Part shown: piece by piece, positions 29,595 to 37,843 of the stretch
Numbering within the stretch: position 1 is the first letter of the stretch
How the letters are laid out: each line of letters opens with the position of its first letter
Source of the DNA: Streptomyces sp. NBC_00691
GTDB lineage: Bacteria; Actinomycetota; Actinomycetes; Streptomycetales; Streptomycetaceae
NCBI RefSeq assembly: GCF_036226665.1
Contig: NZ_CP109007.1
Span: 372,001 to 436,000, forward strand
Direction of reading: 5' to 3'
DNA: 64,000 bases
Notes under the pieces: generated by a model
What the model saw: only the letters and a program-made list of their open reading frames with translations
Told to the model about the DNA's origin: nothing
Database searches by the model: none
Made by a program: the position numbers and the translations under genes

Positions 29595-29722
29595 ATGCAG
29601 CAAGGGGTGGGCTACACACGGGGCGGGGCGGGGCGGCGGATGACACACCCCCGAGAGGCCGCACCGAGGGCCGCACCGCCAACCCCGGCCGGAGCGTGGC
29701 ACGTCCGCGCGACACCCGGTCG

Positions 29723-30229
29723 TCACTCGATGCCGGTGTCGCCCAGCACCTCCAGTACCTGACGCAGTCCGGCACCCGTCTTCGCGACCAGGTCGCGGTC
29801 CACGTCCGCGAGCAGGCGCGCGTAGTTCTCCAGGTGGTCCGCGAACGCGGCGCGGGTGACCTCGTGACCGTGCTCGGTGAGGCGGATCCTGATGGTGCGG
29901 CGGTCCTCACCGTCACGGACCCGCTCGACCAGACCCTTGGCCTCCATCCTGTCGATCCGGTTGGTGATCGCACCCGAGGTGACCATGGAGGCCTTCAGGA
30001 AGGCCCCTGCCGTGAGGGCGTAGGGCGGGCCCGAGCGCTGCAGCGTGGTCAGCACGTCGAACTCCCCGTGCTCCACGCCGTGCGCGGCCGCCGAGGCCTT
30101 CGCGGACTTGTCGATCACCCGGGCCAGGCGCTGGATCCGCCCGAAGAGCTCCACCGGCCACAGGTCCTCCGCGATGTCCGGGCGCTCCTTGACCCACTGA
30201 CCGATGATCGCGTCCACGGCATCACTCAT
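29723..30229 (-). CDS. MarR-family transcriptional regulator
   Basis: The 168-residue protein has the MarR core: HGEFDVLTTLQRSGPPYALTAGAFLKA in part, SGAITNRIDRMEAKGLVERVRDGEDRRTIRIRLTEHG. ATG 30229 has GGAGTAC upstream. It is divergent from an MFS exporter gene, and three copies of a 12-base palindrome lie between them. It is therefore a likely repressor of itself and the exporter, released by a transported compound. Confidence 0.88.
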   Translation of the reverse strand: MSDAVDAIIGQWVKERPDIAEDLWPVELFGRIQRLARVIDKSAKASAAAHGVEHGEFDVLTTLQRSGPPYALTAGAFLKASMVTSGAITNRIDRMEAKGLVERVRDGEDRRTIRIRLTEHGHEVTRAAFADHLENYARLLADVDRDLVAKTGAGLRQVLEVLGDTGIE

Positions 30230-30256
30230 CGCCGTACTCCTCTCCATGGAAATCCT

Positions 30257-30314
30257 CTCAACGTTAAGACACTTGACGTTGAGAGAGTCGGGCTGCTTTT
30301 ATTTCAACGTTGAG
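30257..30314. promoter_or_regulatory. Three MarR operator palindromes
   Basis: CTCAACGTTAAG (30257-30268), CTTGACGTTGAG (30272-30283) and TTCAACGTTGAG (30303-30314) all fit YTYRACGTTRAG. The first two also form a larger inverted repeat with ACGTTGAGAG arms. The centres are 15 and 31 bases apart. Location in the MarR/MFS gap assigns them to the MarR protein. Confidence 0.75.
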
Positions 30315-30459
30315 ATTATCAAGGCTGAACAACAGGAGCATCCCATGCCCGAACCGGCTCGGCCCGAACCGGCTCGGCCCGAGCCGGCCCCGCCCGAGCG
30401 CCACCGCACCGCCGCGCACCTCACACCCCACCTCGTCCCGCGCCCCTCCGGAGTCCGCC

Positions 30460-31677
30460 GTGTCCCTGCTCGACCGCACCCGCCCCGTCCAGCCCACCCA
30501 GGCCGCCCGCCCCGTCGCCGCCCTGTGGCTCGCACTGCTCGCCACGCCCTTCGCCGCGAGCGCCAACAGCCCTGTCCTGATCCTCCCGGACATGGCCGAC
30601 TCCTTCGGGGTCCCCACCTCCACGGCAACCTGGCTCGTCACCGTCTTCGCCTGGGCCGTCGCCGTCGGCACCCCCCTCATGGCGGGACTCCTGCGCCGCC
30701 GGGGACTGGGCGTCACCCTCCGGCTCGCCGCCCTCCTCATCACGGCCGGCACCGCGGTCGTCGCCGCGGCACCCTGGCTCCCTCTCGCCATGGCAGGGCG
30801 CGCCGCCCAGGCGGTAGGCGGCGCCGGCCTCATCACCGCCGCCATGAGCCTGGCGGGAACGGTCCGCCGCATGGGCGTGATCACCGCGGGCTTCGGAATT
30901 CTCGGCGCCGTCGGCCCGCTGCTCGGCTCCACCGTCGCCGGCGCGGTCTCCTGGCGCCTCTCCCTCGCCGTCGGAGCCCTCGCGCTCCTCGCCCTGCCGG
31001 CCGTCGCACGCCGCGCCGACCTGTCCGCCCCCCGCGACACCACCCCCTTCGACGGCCGCGGCGCCGCCCTCCTCGTCCTCCTCGCCACCGCCCTGGTACT
31101 CATCCCCCGCTTCCCGCTTCCCGCGATCGCCGCCTCCCTCGCCGCCGCCGCGCTGCTGACCCTGCACGTCCGGACCCACCCCACCGGCTTCGTTCCGGCC
31201 TCACTGCTGCGGACCAAGACGTTCGTCCTGTCAACCCTGCTCGCCTGCACCGTCTCCACCTCCTACTTCACCCTCCTCTTCACCGTCCCGCAGCTGCTCA
31301 CCGACCGGACAGACTGGGCCACCTCCACCATCGGCACCGGCCAGCTGATCGCCCTCCTGACCGGCTCCATGCTCTCCATGGCACTGGCCGCCACCGCGGC
31401 CCGCTGGGGTCGCCCGCGCGTCCTGACCATCCTTCTCACCGTCGGCGCCCTGGCCCCGCTCACCGCGCTCCTGACCCCCTGGCCGCCGCTGCTCCTGCTG
31501 GCCGCGACGCTCGCCGTCCTCGCGACCAGCGCCGGCCAGGCCACCCTCGCGGTCTACGCCACCCAGGCCGCTCCCAGCCCCCAGCGCCCCACCGCCATCG
31601 GCCTGTTCAACCTCGGCTACCAGCTCGGCGGCGCCTTCGGCCCGGCGATCGCCGCCCTCATCACCCTCAGCGCCTGA
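30460..31677 (+). CDS. MFS drug-type efflux transporter
   Basis: The protein has about 405 residues with 12 likely membrane helices and the DHA1 pattern: NSPVLILPDMADSFGVPTSTATWLVTVFAWAVAVGTPLMAGLLRRRG in parts, and GYQLGGAFGPAIAAL near the end. The GTG at 30460 gives a short tail before helix 1 and has CCGGAG upstream. A better-looking ATG with AGGAG at 30345 lies in a different frame and would not make the transporter unless a frame change occurs in the repeated CCGGCTCGGCCCGA stretch. It is divergent from its likely MarR repressor. Confidence 0.82.
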   Translation: MSLLDRTRPVQPTQAARPVAALWLALLATPFAASANSPVLILPDMADSFGVPTSTATWLVTVFAWAVAVGTPLMAGLLRRRGLGVTLRLAALLITAGTAVVAAAPWLPLAMAGRAAQAVGGAGLITAAMSLAGTVRRMGVITAGFGILGAVGPLLGSTVAGAVSWRLSLAVGALALLALPAVARRADLSAPRDTTPFDGRGAALLVLLATALVLIPRFPLPAIAASLAAAALLTLHVRTHPTGFVPASLLRTKTFVLSTLLACTVSTSYFTLLFTVPQLLTDRTDWATSTIGTGQLIALLTGSMLSMALAATAARWGRPRVLTILLTVGALAPLTALLTPWPPLLLLAATLAVLATSAGQATLAVYATQAAPSPQRPTAIGLFNLGYQLGGAFGPAIAALITLSA

Positions 31678-31738
31678 ACCCCACCCCGTACCGCCACCGC
31701 AGCGCACCCCCCACCACCACGCATCGCCCCGGTCCCCG

Positions 31739-31774
31739 CATCCGCCTTCCGTGCCCGCGCACGGGGGGCGGATG
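31739..31774 (+). terminator. Two-part hairpin terminator after the MFS gene
   Basis: The outer arms CATCCGCC/GGCGGATG and inner arms CCGTGC/GCACGG pair around a CCGC loop with a small internal bulge. It lies 61 bases after the transporter stop. Confidence 0.65.
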
Positions 31775-31822
31775 TCCTTGTCGCCCTTCACCACTCCTCA
31801 CCGGACCAGGTAGAAAGGCCTC

Positions 31823-32212
31823 ATGGGTTCGAGCGAAGACCGGATCGCGCAGGTCGAGAAGCACTTCGGAGTCCGGTTCCCCCAGGACTACCGGGACTTT
31901 CTGGGCACCACGGGGAGCCTGCGCCAGTTCGTTCCGCCCGCTGACGACTTCCTGGTGATCGACGCACTGGAGGAGCTCATCGGCGCCAACGAGGCCGGTG
32001 AGTTCCAGGAGCGCTTCCCCGGCGCCGTCGTGATCGGCGGGGACGGAAGCCGCGAGCTGCTGGTCTACGACTTCCGCCAGGCCACCCCGGTCCTGGTGAC
32101 CCTCGACGTCTCCGCTGAGGACTGGTCCTCCGCCATCCACCAGGCGACGTCGCTCTCGGCCCTGCTCGAAGACTTCCCCCGCACCGGATGGCAATGGGAC
32201 GAGACCGCTTAG
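31823..32212 (+). CDS. SMI1/KNR4 (SUKH) family protein
   Basis: The 129-residue protein shows IAQVEKHFGVRFPQDYRDFLGTTGS in part, then VIDALEELI and VVIGGDGSRELLVYDFR, the SUKH-domain pattern. Members of this superfamily often act as immunity proteins to nuclease or polymorphic toxins, but stand-alone copies are also common. No toxin gene is visible beside it. GAAAGG lies upstream of the ATG. Confidence 0.85.
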   Translation: MGSSEDRIAQVEKHFGVRFPQDYRDFLGTTGSLRQFVPPADDFLVIDALEELIGANEAGEFQERFPGAVVIGGDGSRELLVYDFRQATPVLVTLDVSAEDWSSAIHQATSLSALLEDFPRTGWQWDETA

Positions 32213-32483
32213 CCGCTCCCCCGCCGACTCCCCCGGCCGGACCGACCGCAGTGTCCACACCGGACGCAAGGGCCGCACCTGCCGCACCGAGCCGCTCACG
32301 GGAAGCGGCGCCTCCCCCGGCCCGCGCCGTAAACTGGGAGAGGCCTGATCGCCTGGCACGGAATGCGGCGACCCGGACAGCAGCGACACGGACAGCGACG
32401 CCCAGGATCTACGGCGACATCGCGTGCCGGTCCCCGACCGGGTGCGGCACGGAGGTGTCGGGAGGTGCCCTCGGAGGCATTCC

Positions 32484-32873
32484 TTGTCAGTCGAGTTGAA
32501 CCACACGATCGTCCACGCCCGGGACAACCGGGAGTCCGCGGAGTTCTTCGCGAGCCTCCTGGGCCTGGAGATCACCGGCGAGTGGGGGCCGTTCGTCGCC
32601 GTGGATCTGAGCAACCACGTCACGCTGGACTTCGCCACGATCCCCGCGGACAGCATCACCCCGCAGCACTACGCCTTCCTCGTCTCCGAGGAGGAGTTCG
32701 ACGCGGCGTACGCGCGGATCAGGCAGGACGGCATCGAGCACTACGCCGACCCGCACCGGAAGCAGCCCGGCGTGATCAACCACCATGACGGCGGCCACGG
32801 CGTGTACTTCGTCGACCCGGCGGGTCACCTCATGGAGCTGATCACCGTGCCGTACGGCGGCCGGCCCTCGTAG
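32484..32873 (+). CDS. VOC-superfamily protein
   Basis: A TTG at 32484 preceded by GGAGG starts a 129-residue protein with the VOC fold: LNHTIVHARDNRESAEFFASLLGLE in part, YAFLVSEEEFDAAYARI, and GHGVYFVDPAGHLMELITVPYG. His, Glu and other metal positions (LNHT, HLMELIT) are kept, so it may be a metal-dependent enzyme. A longer frame from ATG 32424 lacks a ribosome site. It is convergent with the GNAT fusion gene. Confidence 0.82.
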   Translation: MSVELNHTIVHARDNRESAEFFASLLGLEITGEWGPFVAVDLSNHVTLDFATIPADSITPQHYAFLVSEEEFDAAYARIRQDGIEHYADPHRKQPGVINHHDGGHGVYFVDPAGHLMELITVPYGGRPS

Positions 32874-32897
32874 CCGACCGCACCGAGGGCGGTCCGG

Positions 32898-33875
32898 TCA
32901 TCCGGTGACGGCCGCGGGCACGTCGTCCCAGGCCAGCGAGGACATCCTCCACCCCGCCGGGGTCAGGAGGTACTGGGTGGTCTTGTGGCCGGACCCCTCG
33001 AACCACCGGCCGTCGCGGTAGCCGGACTTGTGGTACTCGCTGAACCGGTGGGCGATCGATCCGAAGATCTCGGTACGCGCGGCGACCTCCCGCTCGGAGA
33101 ACTCCGTCAAAGTCCCGTCGGTGAGCATCCTCCGACGGGGTTCGATGAACGCGTCGAGGTCGTAGATCACCGGCTCGCCTCCGATGTTGGCGATGATCCG
33201 CCCCTGCGGGATGAACACGTCGCGGATGGCGTCGAGGTCGGGTCGCCTGCCGCCGGTGTTGGTGAACGCGCCGACGAACACACCCATCAGCCGGTCGAGT
33301 TCCGCCTGGACCCCGGACGCGTTCCCTTCCCCGGCGGTCGGCCACTCCTCGGAGAGGACCGACCAGACCTCGATGTCGTGCCGCACACCCCGGTACGGCG
33401 AGTGCCGGCGCAGCACGCCGTCGCGCGTCATGCCGAGCCGGCGGGCGGCACCGATGCTACGGGCGTTGTGTGCGGCTACCCACCACTCGACCCGGCTCAT
33501 CCCCCGCTCGGTGAAGGCCCAGTCGATCAGGATCCGGCAGGCCCGGTTCACCAGACCGTGCCCCTCCCCCGCCTTCTCGAGCCAGCAGCCGATCTCGCTC
33601 ACCCCGGACGTGCTGTCGAAACGGGTGAACATGACGCCGCCGACCAGCGTGCCGTGCAGCCAGATGCCGAAGATCCCGCCGTTGTCGGCGGCCAGCCGGT
33701 CGGCGTAGCGCTGGAGGGTGGCCGTGGCAGAAGGCAGGTCGGTGCTGAAGGTCGCCCAGGGGATCCACGGGTCGACGGTCTCCCGCGCGCGGTCGATGTG
33801 GGCGAGGAACTCCGGCGCCCGCCAGGGCTCCAGGGGGCCCAGCCGAGCGTGCTCGCCGATGGGCAGAGTGAACAT
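32898..33875 (-). CDS. GNAT N-acetyltransferase fused to an NTF2/SnoaL-like domain
   Basis: Residues 1-175 form a RimJ/RimL-type GNAT domain (FGIWLHGTLVGGVMF, GLVNRACRILIDWAF, VAAHNARSIGAARRLGMTRDGVLR). Residues about 185-325 form an NTF2-like DUF4440/SnoaL domain (LDRLMGVFVGAFTN, FIPQGRIIANIGGEP, YLLTPAGWRMSSLAWDD). The fusion is unusual. The ATG at 33875 is divergent from the TetR gene, and TACGTA repeats lie between. It might modify and bind the same small molecule; the substrate is unknown. Confidence 0.8.
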   Translation of the reverse strand: MFTLPIGEHARLGPLEPWRAPEFLAHIDRARETVDPWIPWATFSTDLPSATATLQRYADRLAADNGGIFGIWLHGTLVGGVMFTRFDSTSGVSEIGCWLEKAGEGHGLVNRACRILIDWAFTERGMSRVEWWVAAHNARSIGAARRLGMTRDGVLRRHSPYRGVRHDIEVWSVLSEEWPTAGEGNASGVQAELDRLMGVFVGAFTNTGGRRPDLDAIRDVFIPQGRIIANIGGEPVIYDLDAFIEPRRRMLTDGTLTEFSEREVAARTEIFGSIAHRFSEYHKSGYRDGRWFEGSGHKTTQYLLTPAGWRMSSLAWDDVPAAVTG

Positions 33876-33890
33876 ACGAGCATCGCTCCC

Positions 33891-33919
33891 TCGGTACGTA
33901 ACAAGCGTTCGGTACGTAA
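33891..33919. promoter_or_regulatory. Repeated TetR-type operator element
   Basis: TCGGTACGTAA occurs at 33891-33901 and 33909-33919, an 18-base step. Each contains the palindrome TACGTA. The position, in the 53-base divergent gap and ending 9 bases before the TetR start, suggests autoregulation and control of the GNAT fusion. Confidence 0.6.
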
Positions 33920-33928
33920 GCTAGCAGC

Positions 33929-34564
33929 ATGCCGCCCGCACCTGGAGACCGCGATGCCCGCCGCGAGGACGTATCCGAGACCGTGTGGCAGGTGCTCGCG
34001 GACAAGGGGTTCGGCGGGCTGACCCTGCGCGCCGTCGCGACCGCGATGGGGGTCTCGACCGGGATGCTCATGCACTACTTCCCGACCAAACGGGCCCTGA
34101 TCACCCACGCCCTGGACCTGCTGGAGAAGCGCACCGCGGAGCGCCCGCGCCGGGCCCGTCCCGGCGCGGGCCTCGCCACCGTGCGCGTCATGCTCCTGGA
34201 CATCCTGCCGCTGACCCCCGGCGACACCGCCCGCAACCGCATCTGGGTCGGCTCCTGGGACCTCTCCCTCGCGGACGGGGGCCTCGCCGCGGAGCAGGCC
34301 GGCCGCTACACCAGGCTGCGCTCGACCCTCCTCCCCCACCTGGAAGCCGCACGCGACCTCGGCGAACTCCCGGCCGGCACCGACCTGGAACAACTCGCCG
34401 CGACCGCCGTCGCCTTCACACACGGCCTCGTCGTCCAGGCCCTCTTCGACCCCGCCCGGTTCCCCGAGGAGGCGCAGACCGCGATGCTCGACGACTTCCT
34501 CGCCTCGGCCTCGCCGCCCCACCCCGACACGGACGCCGACCGACAGACCCCCGGCCACCGGTAG
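33929..34564 (+). CDS. TetR-family transcriptional regulator
   Basis: The 211-residue protein has an N-terminal HTH (WQVLADKGFGGLTLRAVATAMGVSTGMLMHYFPTKRALITHAL in parts) and an all-helical ligand domain similar to the BetI-like C-terminal type (NRIWVGSWDLSLADGGLAAEQAGRY in part). No ribosome site precedes the ATG, so the mRNA may be short-leadered. It is divergent from the GNAT fusion with the TACGTA repeats between. Confidence 0.85.
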   Translation: MPPAPGDRDARREDVSETVWQVLADKGFGGLTLRAVATAMGVSTGMLMHYFPTKRALITHALDLLEKRTAERPRRARPGAGLATVRVMLLDILPLTPGDTARNRIWVGSWDLSLADGGLAAEQAGRYTRLRSTLLPHLEAARDLGELPAGTDLEQLAATAVAFTHGLVVQALFDPARFPEEAQTAMLDDFLASASPPHPDTDADRQTPGHR

Positions 34565-34593
34565 TTCGGCCGCCCGGGTGGTGACGCGAACGC

Positions 34594-35274
34594 CTAGTCC
34601 TCGGCCGGTCCCTCGCCCTTCGCCCAGAGGGAGCGGACGTGGCCCAGGTGCCGGGTCATGCACGCCTCCGCGCCCTCGGCGTCCCCGGCGAGCATGAGGT
34701 CGAGGAGTTCCAGGTGTTCCTCGGCCGACGGGATGAGGTCGCCGCTCTCGTCGAGGGCGGTCAGCCCGTACAGGCGTGACCGCTTGCGCAGGTCGCCGAC
34801 GGTCTCGACGAGGCGCTCGTTGCCCGCGAGGCCGAGCAGGGTGAGGTGGAAGAGCCGGTCGGCCTCCAGATAGCCGATGAGGTCGTGCTCGCGGGCGGCG
34901 CGCACGATCTCCGCGGCCACCGGCCGCAGCGCCTCCAGGTCCTCACGGGTGGCGGACCGGGTGACGCGGCCGACCGTCGGGATCTCGATGAGCGCACGGA
35001 TCTCGGTGTACTGGTCGAGGTCGCGTTCGTCGACCTCGGTGACCCGGAACCCCTTGTTGCGGACGGGCTCGACCAGCCCTTCGCGGGCCAGGTCGAGCAT
35101 CGCCTCGCGCACGGGAGTGGCGGAGATCCCGAAGTCCTCGGCCAGGGTGGGGGCCGAGTACACCACGCCCGGCCGCAGTTCCCCGGAGATCAGTGCGGCG
35201 CGCAGGGCATGGGCGACCTGGTCGCGCAGCCGCTCCCGGGAGGCGTTCAGGTCGCGCTGGGTCAGGTGCCCCAT
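34594..35274 (-). CDS. GntR/FCD regulator of the hydroxyproline locus
   Basis: The 226-residue protein has an N-terminal winged helix (VAHALRAALISGELRPG, TLAEDFGISATPVREAMLDLAREGLV in part) and a helical FCD domain with D/H metal or ligand positions (EADRLFHLTLLGLAGNERLV). It is the last gene of the minus-strand catabolic operon. An in-frame GTG at 35325 overlaps the dehydrogenase stop by GTGA and is an alternative start. It is the best candidate for binding the AATTTCACATT boxes at 42 and 52 kb; hydroxyproline or a pathway intermediate would be the ligand. Confidence 0.87.
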   Translation of the reverse strand: MGHLTQRDLNASRERLRDQVAHALRAALISGELRPGVVYSAPTLAEDFGISATPVREAMLDLAREGLVEPVRNKGFRVTEVDERDLDQYTEIRALIEIPTVGRVTRSATREDLEALRPVAAEIVRAAREHDLIGYLEADRLFHLTLLGLAGNERLVETVGDLRKRSRLYGLTALDESGDLIPSAEEHLELLDLMLAGDAEGAEACMTRHLGHVRSLWAKGEGPAED

Positions 35275-35321
35275 GGAGGTGGTGATCCCTTCGGCTCGAT
35301 CTGCGTCACCACCGTACGATG

Positions 35322-36707
35322 TCACGTCGCGGCGCCCGCGGGTGCCAGGGTGTACGTCCGGGAGGACGTGTAGAACTCGAGGGCCGCTCTGCCCTGCTCG
35401 CGGGGACCGTGACCGGACTGCTTCGCCCCGCCGAAGGGCAGGTGGAAGTCGACCCCGGTGGACGGGGCGTTGATCCGGATCATGCCGGTGTCGACGAGGT
35501 CGAGTCCGTACAGGGCCGCGTCGAGGTCGGACGTGTGGACCGAGGTGACGAGGCCGTACGGCACGGAGTTCGTGATCCGTACAGCGTGGGCGAGGTCGTC
35601 GGCGGGGAGCAGCGCGGCGACGGGCCCGAAGACCTCCTCGTTGAGCAGTCGGTGCCCCGGCGGCACCTTCTCGACCAGGGTCGGAGCCGCGTACCAGCCA
35701 GGTGTCGTCGGGACGGTGGCGCCGGCGAGGACGGGGAGCCCCTGCCAGGCCTCGACCACGCGCTCGCGCGCGCTCTCGTGGACGAGCGGCCCGCACACCG
35801 TGCCCGGATCGGCGGGGTCGCCGACGCGGACGGCCCGGAAGGCCTCCGAGAGCGCGTCGCGCAGGGGTTCGAGAGCGGCGCCGACGGCGACGATCCGGCT
35901 GGTGGCGGTGCACTTCTGGCCGGCGAACCCGGCGACGGCGGCGGCGATGTGGGCCGCGGCCTGCCCGATGTCCGCGTCGGGCAGGACGATCGCCGCGTTC
36001 AGACCGCCCATCTCGGCCTGTGCGGGGATGCCCCGGGCCGTCGCCGCGCGGACGACGGCCCGGCCCACGGGGGTGGAGCCCGTGAAGGAGACGACGTCGG
36101 CGGCGGAGACGAGGGCGTTGCCCTCGGTGGGACCGCCCGGCAGGACGGCGAACACATGGTCCGGGAGGGCCTGTCGGACGACCTCGGCGAGTCGCTGGGC
36201 ACACGCGGTGGCCTCGGGGGCCGGCTTGAGGACGACCGTGTTGCCGACCGCGAGCGCCGGGGCGGCCTTCCAGCTCGGGATGGCGAAGGGGAAGTTCCAG
36301 GGCGTGACGAGGCCTGCCACACCATGGGGGCGGCGCCGGTTCAGGAGCAGCCCGGGGCCCGCCGCGGTCTCGTGGACGGTGCCGGTGGGCTCGAAGGGCG
36401 CCTGGGCGTAGTAGCGCCAGATCGCGACCGTGCGGGCGATCTCGGCCCTGGCCTCGGCGAGGGGCTTGCCCACTTCGCGTACGGCGAGGGCGGCGAGCTC
36501 GTCGGCCGCGGCTTCCAGAGCCGCGGCGACGGCGCCGAGTGCGGCCGACCGGGCCGCGGCTCCGGCGCGCAGCCAGCCGGGCTGGGCGGCGCGGGCCCGC
36601 TCGACCGCGTCGGCGGCCGCGAAGGCGCCGGGGGCGGGGATGCGTACGAGCACGTCGGTCGGGTCGGCCGGATTGTGCGAGACGAGAGTGGTCACGTCGG
36701 TGGTCAC
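35322..36707 (-). CDS. Aldehyde dehydrogenase, probable 2-ketoglutarate semialdehyde dehydrogenase
   Basis: The 461-residue protein has GLVTPWNFPFAIPSWKAAPA, the NAD(P) loop SFTGSTPVGRAV, the active Glu region EMGGLNAAIV and catalytic Cys in AGFAGQKCTATSR. It fits the last step of hydroxyproline breakdown, semialdehyde to 2-ketoglutarate, given the adjacent epimerase and deaminase genes. The GTG at 36707 overlaps the epimerase stop by GTGA. Substrate choice is inferred from context. Confidence 0.87.
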   Translation of the reverse strand: MTTDVTTLVSHNPADPTDVLVRIPAPGAFAAADAVERARAAQPGWLRAGAAARSAALGAVAAALEAAADELAALAVREVGKPLAEARAEIARTVAIWRYYAQAPFEPTGTVHETAAGPGLLLNRRRPHGVAGLVTPWNFPFAIPSWKAAPALAVGNTVVLKPAPEATACAQRLAEVVRQALPDHVFAVLPGGPTEGNALVSAADVVSFTGSTPVGRAVVRAATARGIPAQAEMGGLNAAIVLPDADIGQAAAHIAAAVAGFAGQKCTATSRIVAVGAALEPLRDALSEAFRAVRVGDPADPGTVCGPLVHESARERVVEAWQGLPVLAGATVPTTPGWYAAPTLVEKVPPGHRLLNEEVFGPVAALLPADDLAHAVRITNSVPYGLVTSVHTSDLDAALYGLDLVDTGMIRINAPSTGVDFHLPFGGAKQSGHGPREQGRAALEFYTSSRTYTLAPAGAAT

Positions 36708-37708
36708 AGGAGGAAGCCTCCGGGGAAGGGGTCGTCCGGGTCGAGGAAGTACTGGGCGGTGCCGGTGATCCAGGCGCGTCCGGTGACGGTGGGGACGACG
36801 GCGGGCAGGCCGCCGACCTCCGTCCCGGCGGTGAGCCGGCCGGTGAACCGGGTGCCGATGAAGGACTCGTTGACGAAGTCGCGGTCGAGCGGGAGTTCGC
36901 CCCGTGCGTGGAGCTGGGCCATGCGCGCGCTGGTCCCGGTGCCGCAGGGGGAACGGTCGAACCAGCCGGGATGGATGGCCATCGCGTGCCGCGAGTACGT
37001 GGCGTCGGAGCCGGGGGCCGTGAGGTAGACGTGTTTCAGTCCGGCGATCTCGGGGCGGCTGGGGTGCACGGGTCGGTCCGGGGAGGCGTTGATCGCGTCC
37101 ATGATCGCGAGTCCGGCGGTGAGGAGGTCGTCCTTGCGGTCGCGTTCGAAGGGCAGCCCGAGGTCGTCGAGTGCGACGAAGGCGTAGAAGTTGCCGCCGA
37201 ACGCGAGGTCGTAGGTGACCTTGCCGAAGCCGGGCACGTCCACCGCGCGGTCCAGGCCCACGGAGAAGGCGGGCACGTTGGTGAAGGTGGCGGACTTCGC
37301 CGCGCCGTCCTCCACCTGGACGTCGACGGAGACGAGACCGGCCGGGGTGTCCAGGCGGACCGTGGTGACCGGTTCGACGACCGGCACCATGCCGGTCTCG
37401 ACGAGGACGGTGGCGACGCCGATGGTGCCGTGGCCGCACATCGGCAGGAGTCCCGACACCTCGATGTAGAGGACGCCGTAGTCGGCGTCGGGGCGGGTGG
37501 GCGGCTGGAGGATGGCGCCGCTCATGGCCGCGTGTCCGCGCGGCTCGAACATGAGGAGCGTCCTGAGGTGGTCGAGGTGCTCGATGAAGTGGAGCCTGCG
37601 GTCGGCCATGGTGGCCCCGGGGATCACACCGACACCTCCGGTGATGACCCGGGTGGGCATTCCCTCGGTGTGGGAGTCGACTGCGTGGAAGACATGACGC
37701 GTTCGCAC
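36704..37708 (-). CDS. Proline racemase family enzyme, probable 4-hydroxyproline 2-epimerase
   Basis: The 334-residue protein keeps both catalytic cysteines: LLPMCGHGTIGVATVLVETG and DRSPCGTGTSARMAQLHARGEL, as in proline racemase and hydroxyproline epimerase. HAVDSHTEGMPTRVITGGV at the N-terminus is also typical. It would turn trans-4-hydroxy-L-proline into cis-4-hydroxy-D-proline. The GTG at 37708 follows AAAGGAAC. It is coupled to the dehydrogenase gene and lies after a repeat-bearing 135-base spacer. Confidence 0.88.
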   Translation of the reverse strand: MRTRHVFHAVDSHTEGMPTRVITGGVGVIPGATMADRRLHFIEHLDHLRTLLMFEPRGHAAMSGAILQPPTRPDADYGVLYIEVSGLLPMCGHGTIGVATVLVETGMVPVVEPVTTVRLDTPAGLVSVDVQVEDGAAKSATFTNVPAFSVGLDRAVDVPGFGKVTYDLAFGGNFYAFVALDDLGLPFERDRKDDLLTAGLAIMDAINASPDRPVHPSRPEIAGLKHVYLTAPGSDATYSRHAMAIHPGWFDRSPCGTGTSARMAQLHARGELPLDRDFVNESFIGTRFTGRLTAGTEVGGLPAVVPTVTGRAWITGTAQYFLDPDDPFPGGFLL

Positions 37709-37723
37709 GGGGTTCCTTTCGGT

Positions 37724-37829
37724 CCGGTCTGTGGTCCGGTCGGGGAGCCGGTCTGTGGTCCGGTCGGGGAGCCGGTCTGTGGGTCCGGTCGGGGGGGCTG
37801 TGGTCCGATCTGTGGGTCCGGTCGGGGGT
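37724..37829. repeat. 24-base tandem repeats in the operon spacer
   Basis: The unit CCGGTCTGTGGTCCGGTCGG plus GGAG occurs perfectly at 37724-37747 and 37748-37771, then as two decayed copies to about 37829. It fills the gap between the deaminase stop and the epimerase start. It may be a length-variable spacer. Confidence 0.8.
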
Positions 37830-37843
37830 ACGGCCGGGGCCGG

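Noticed and set aside
31823..32212. Toxin-immunity module around the SUKH protein
   Set aside because: No polymorphic toxin, nuclease or secretion gene lies next to it, so immunity function is not supported here.
37724..37829. Possible CRISPR array
   Set aside because: The repeats are head-to-tail without spacers of constant length, so they are simple tandem repeats.
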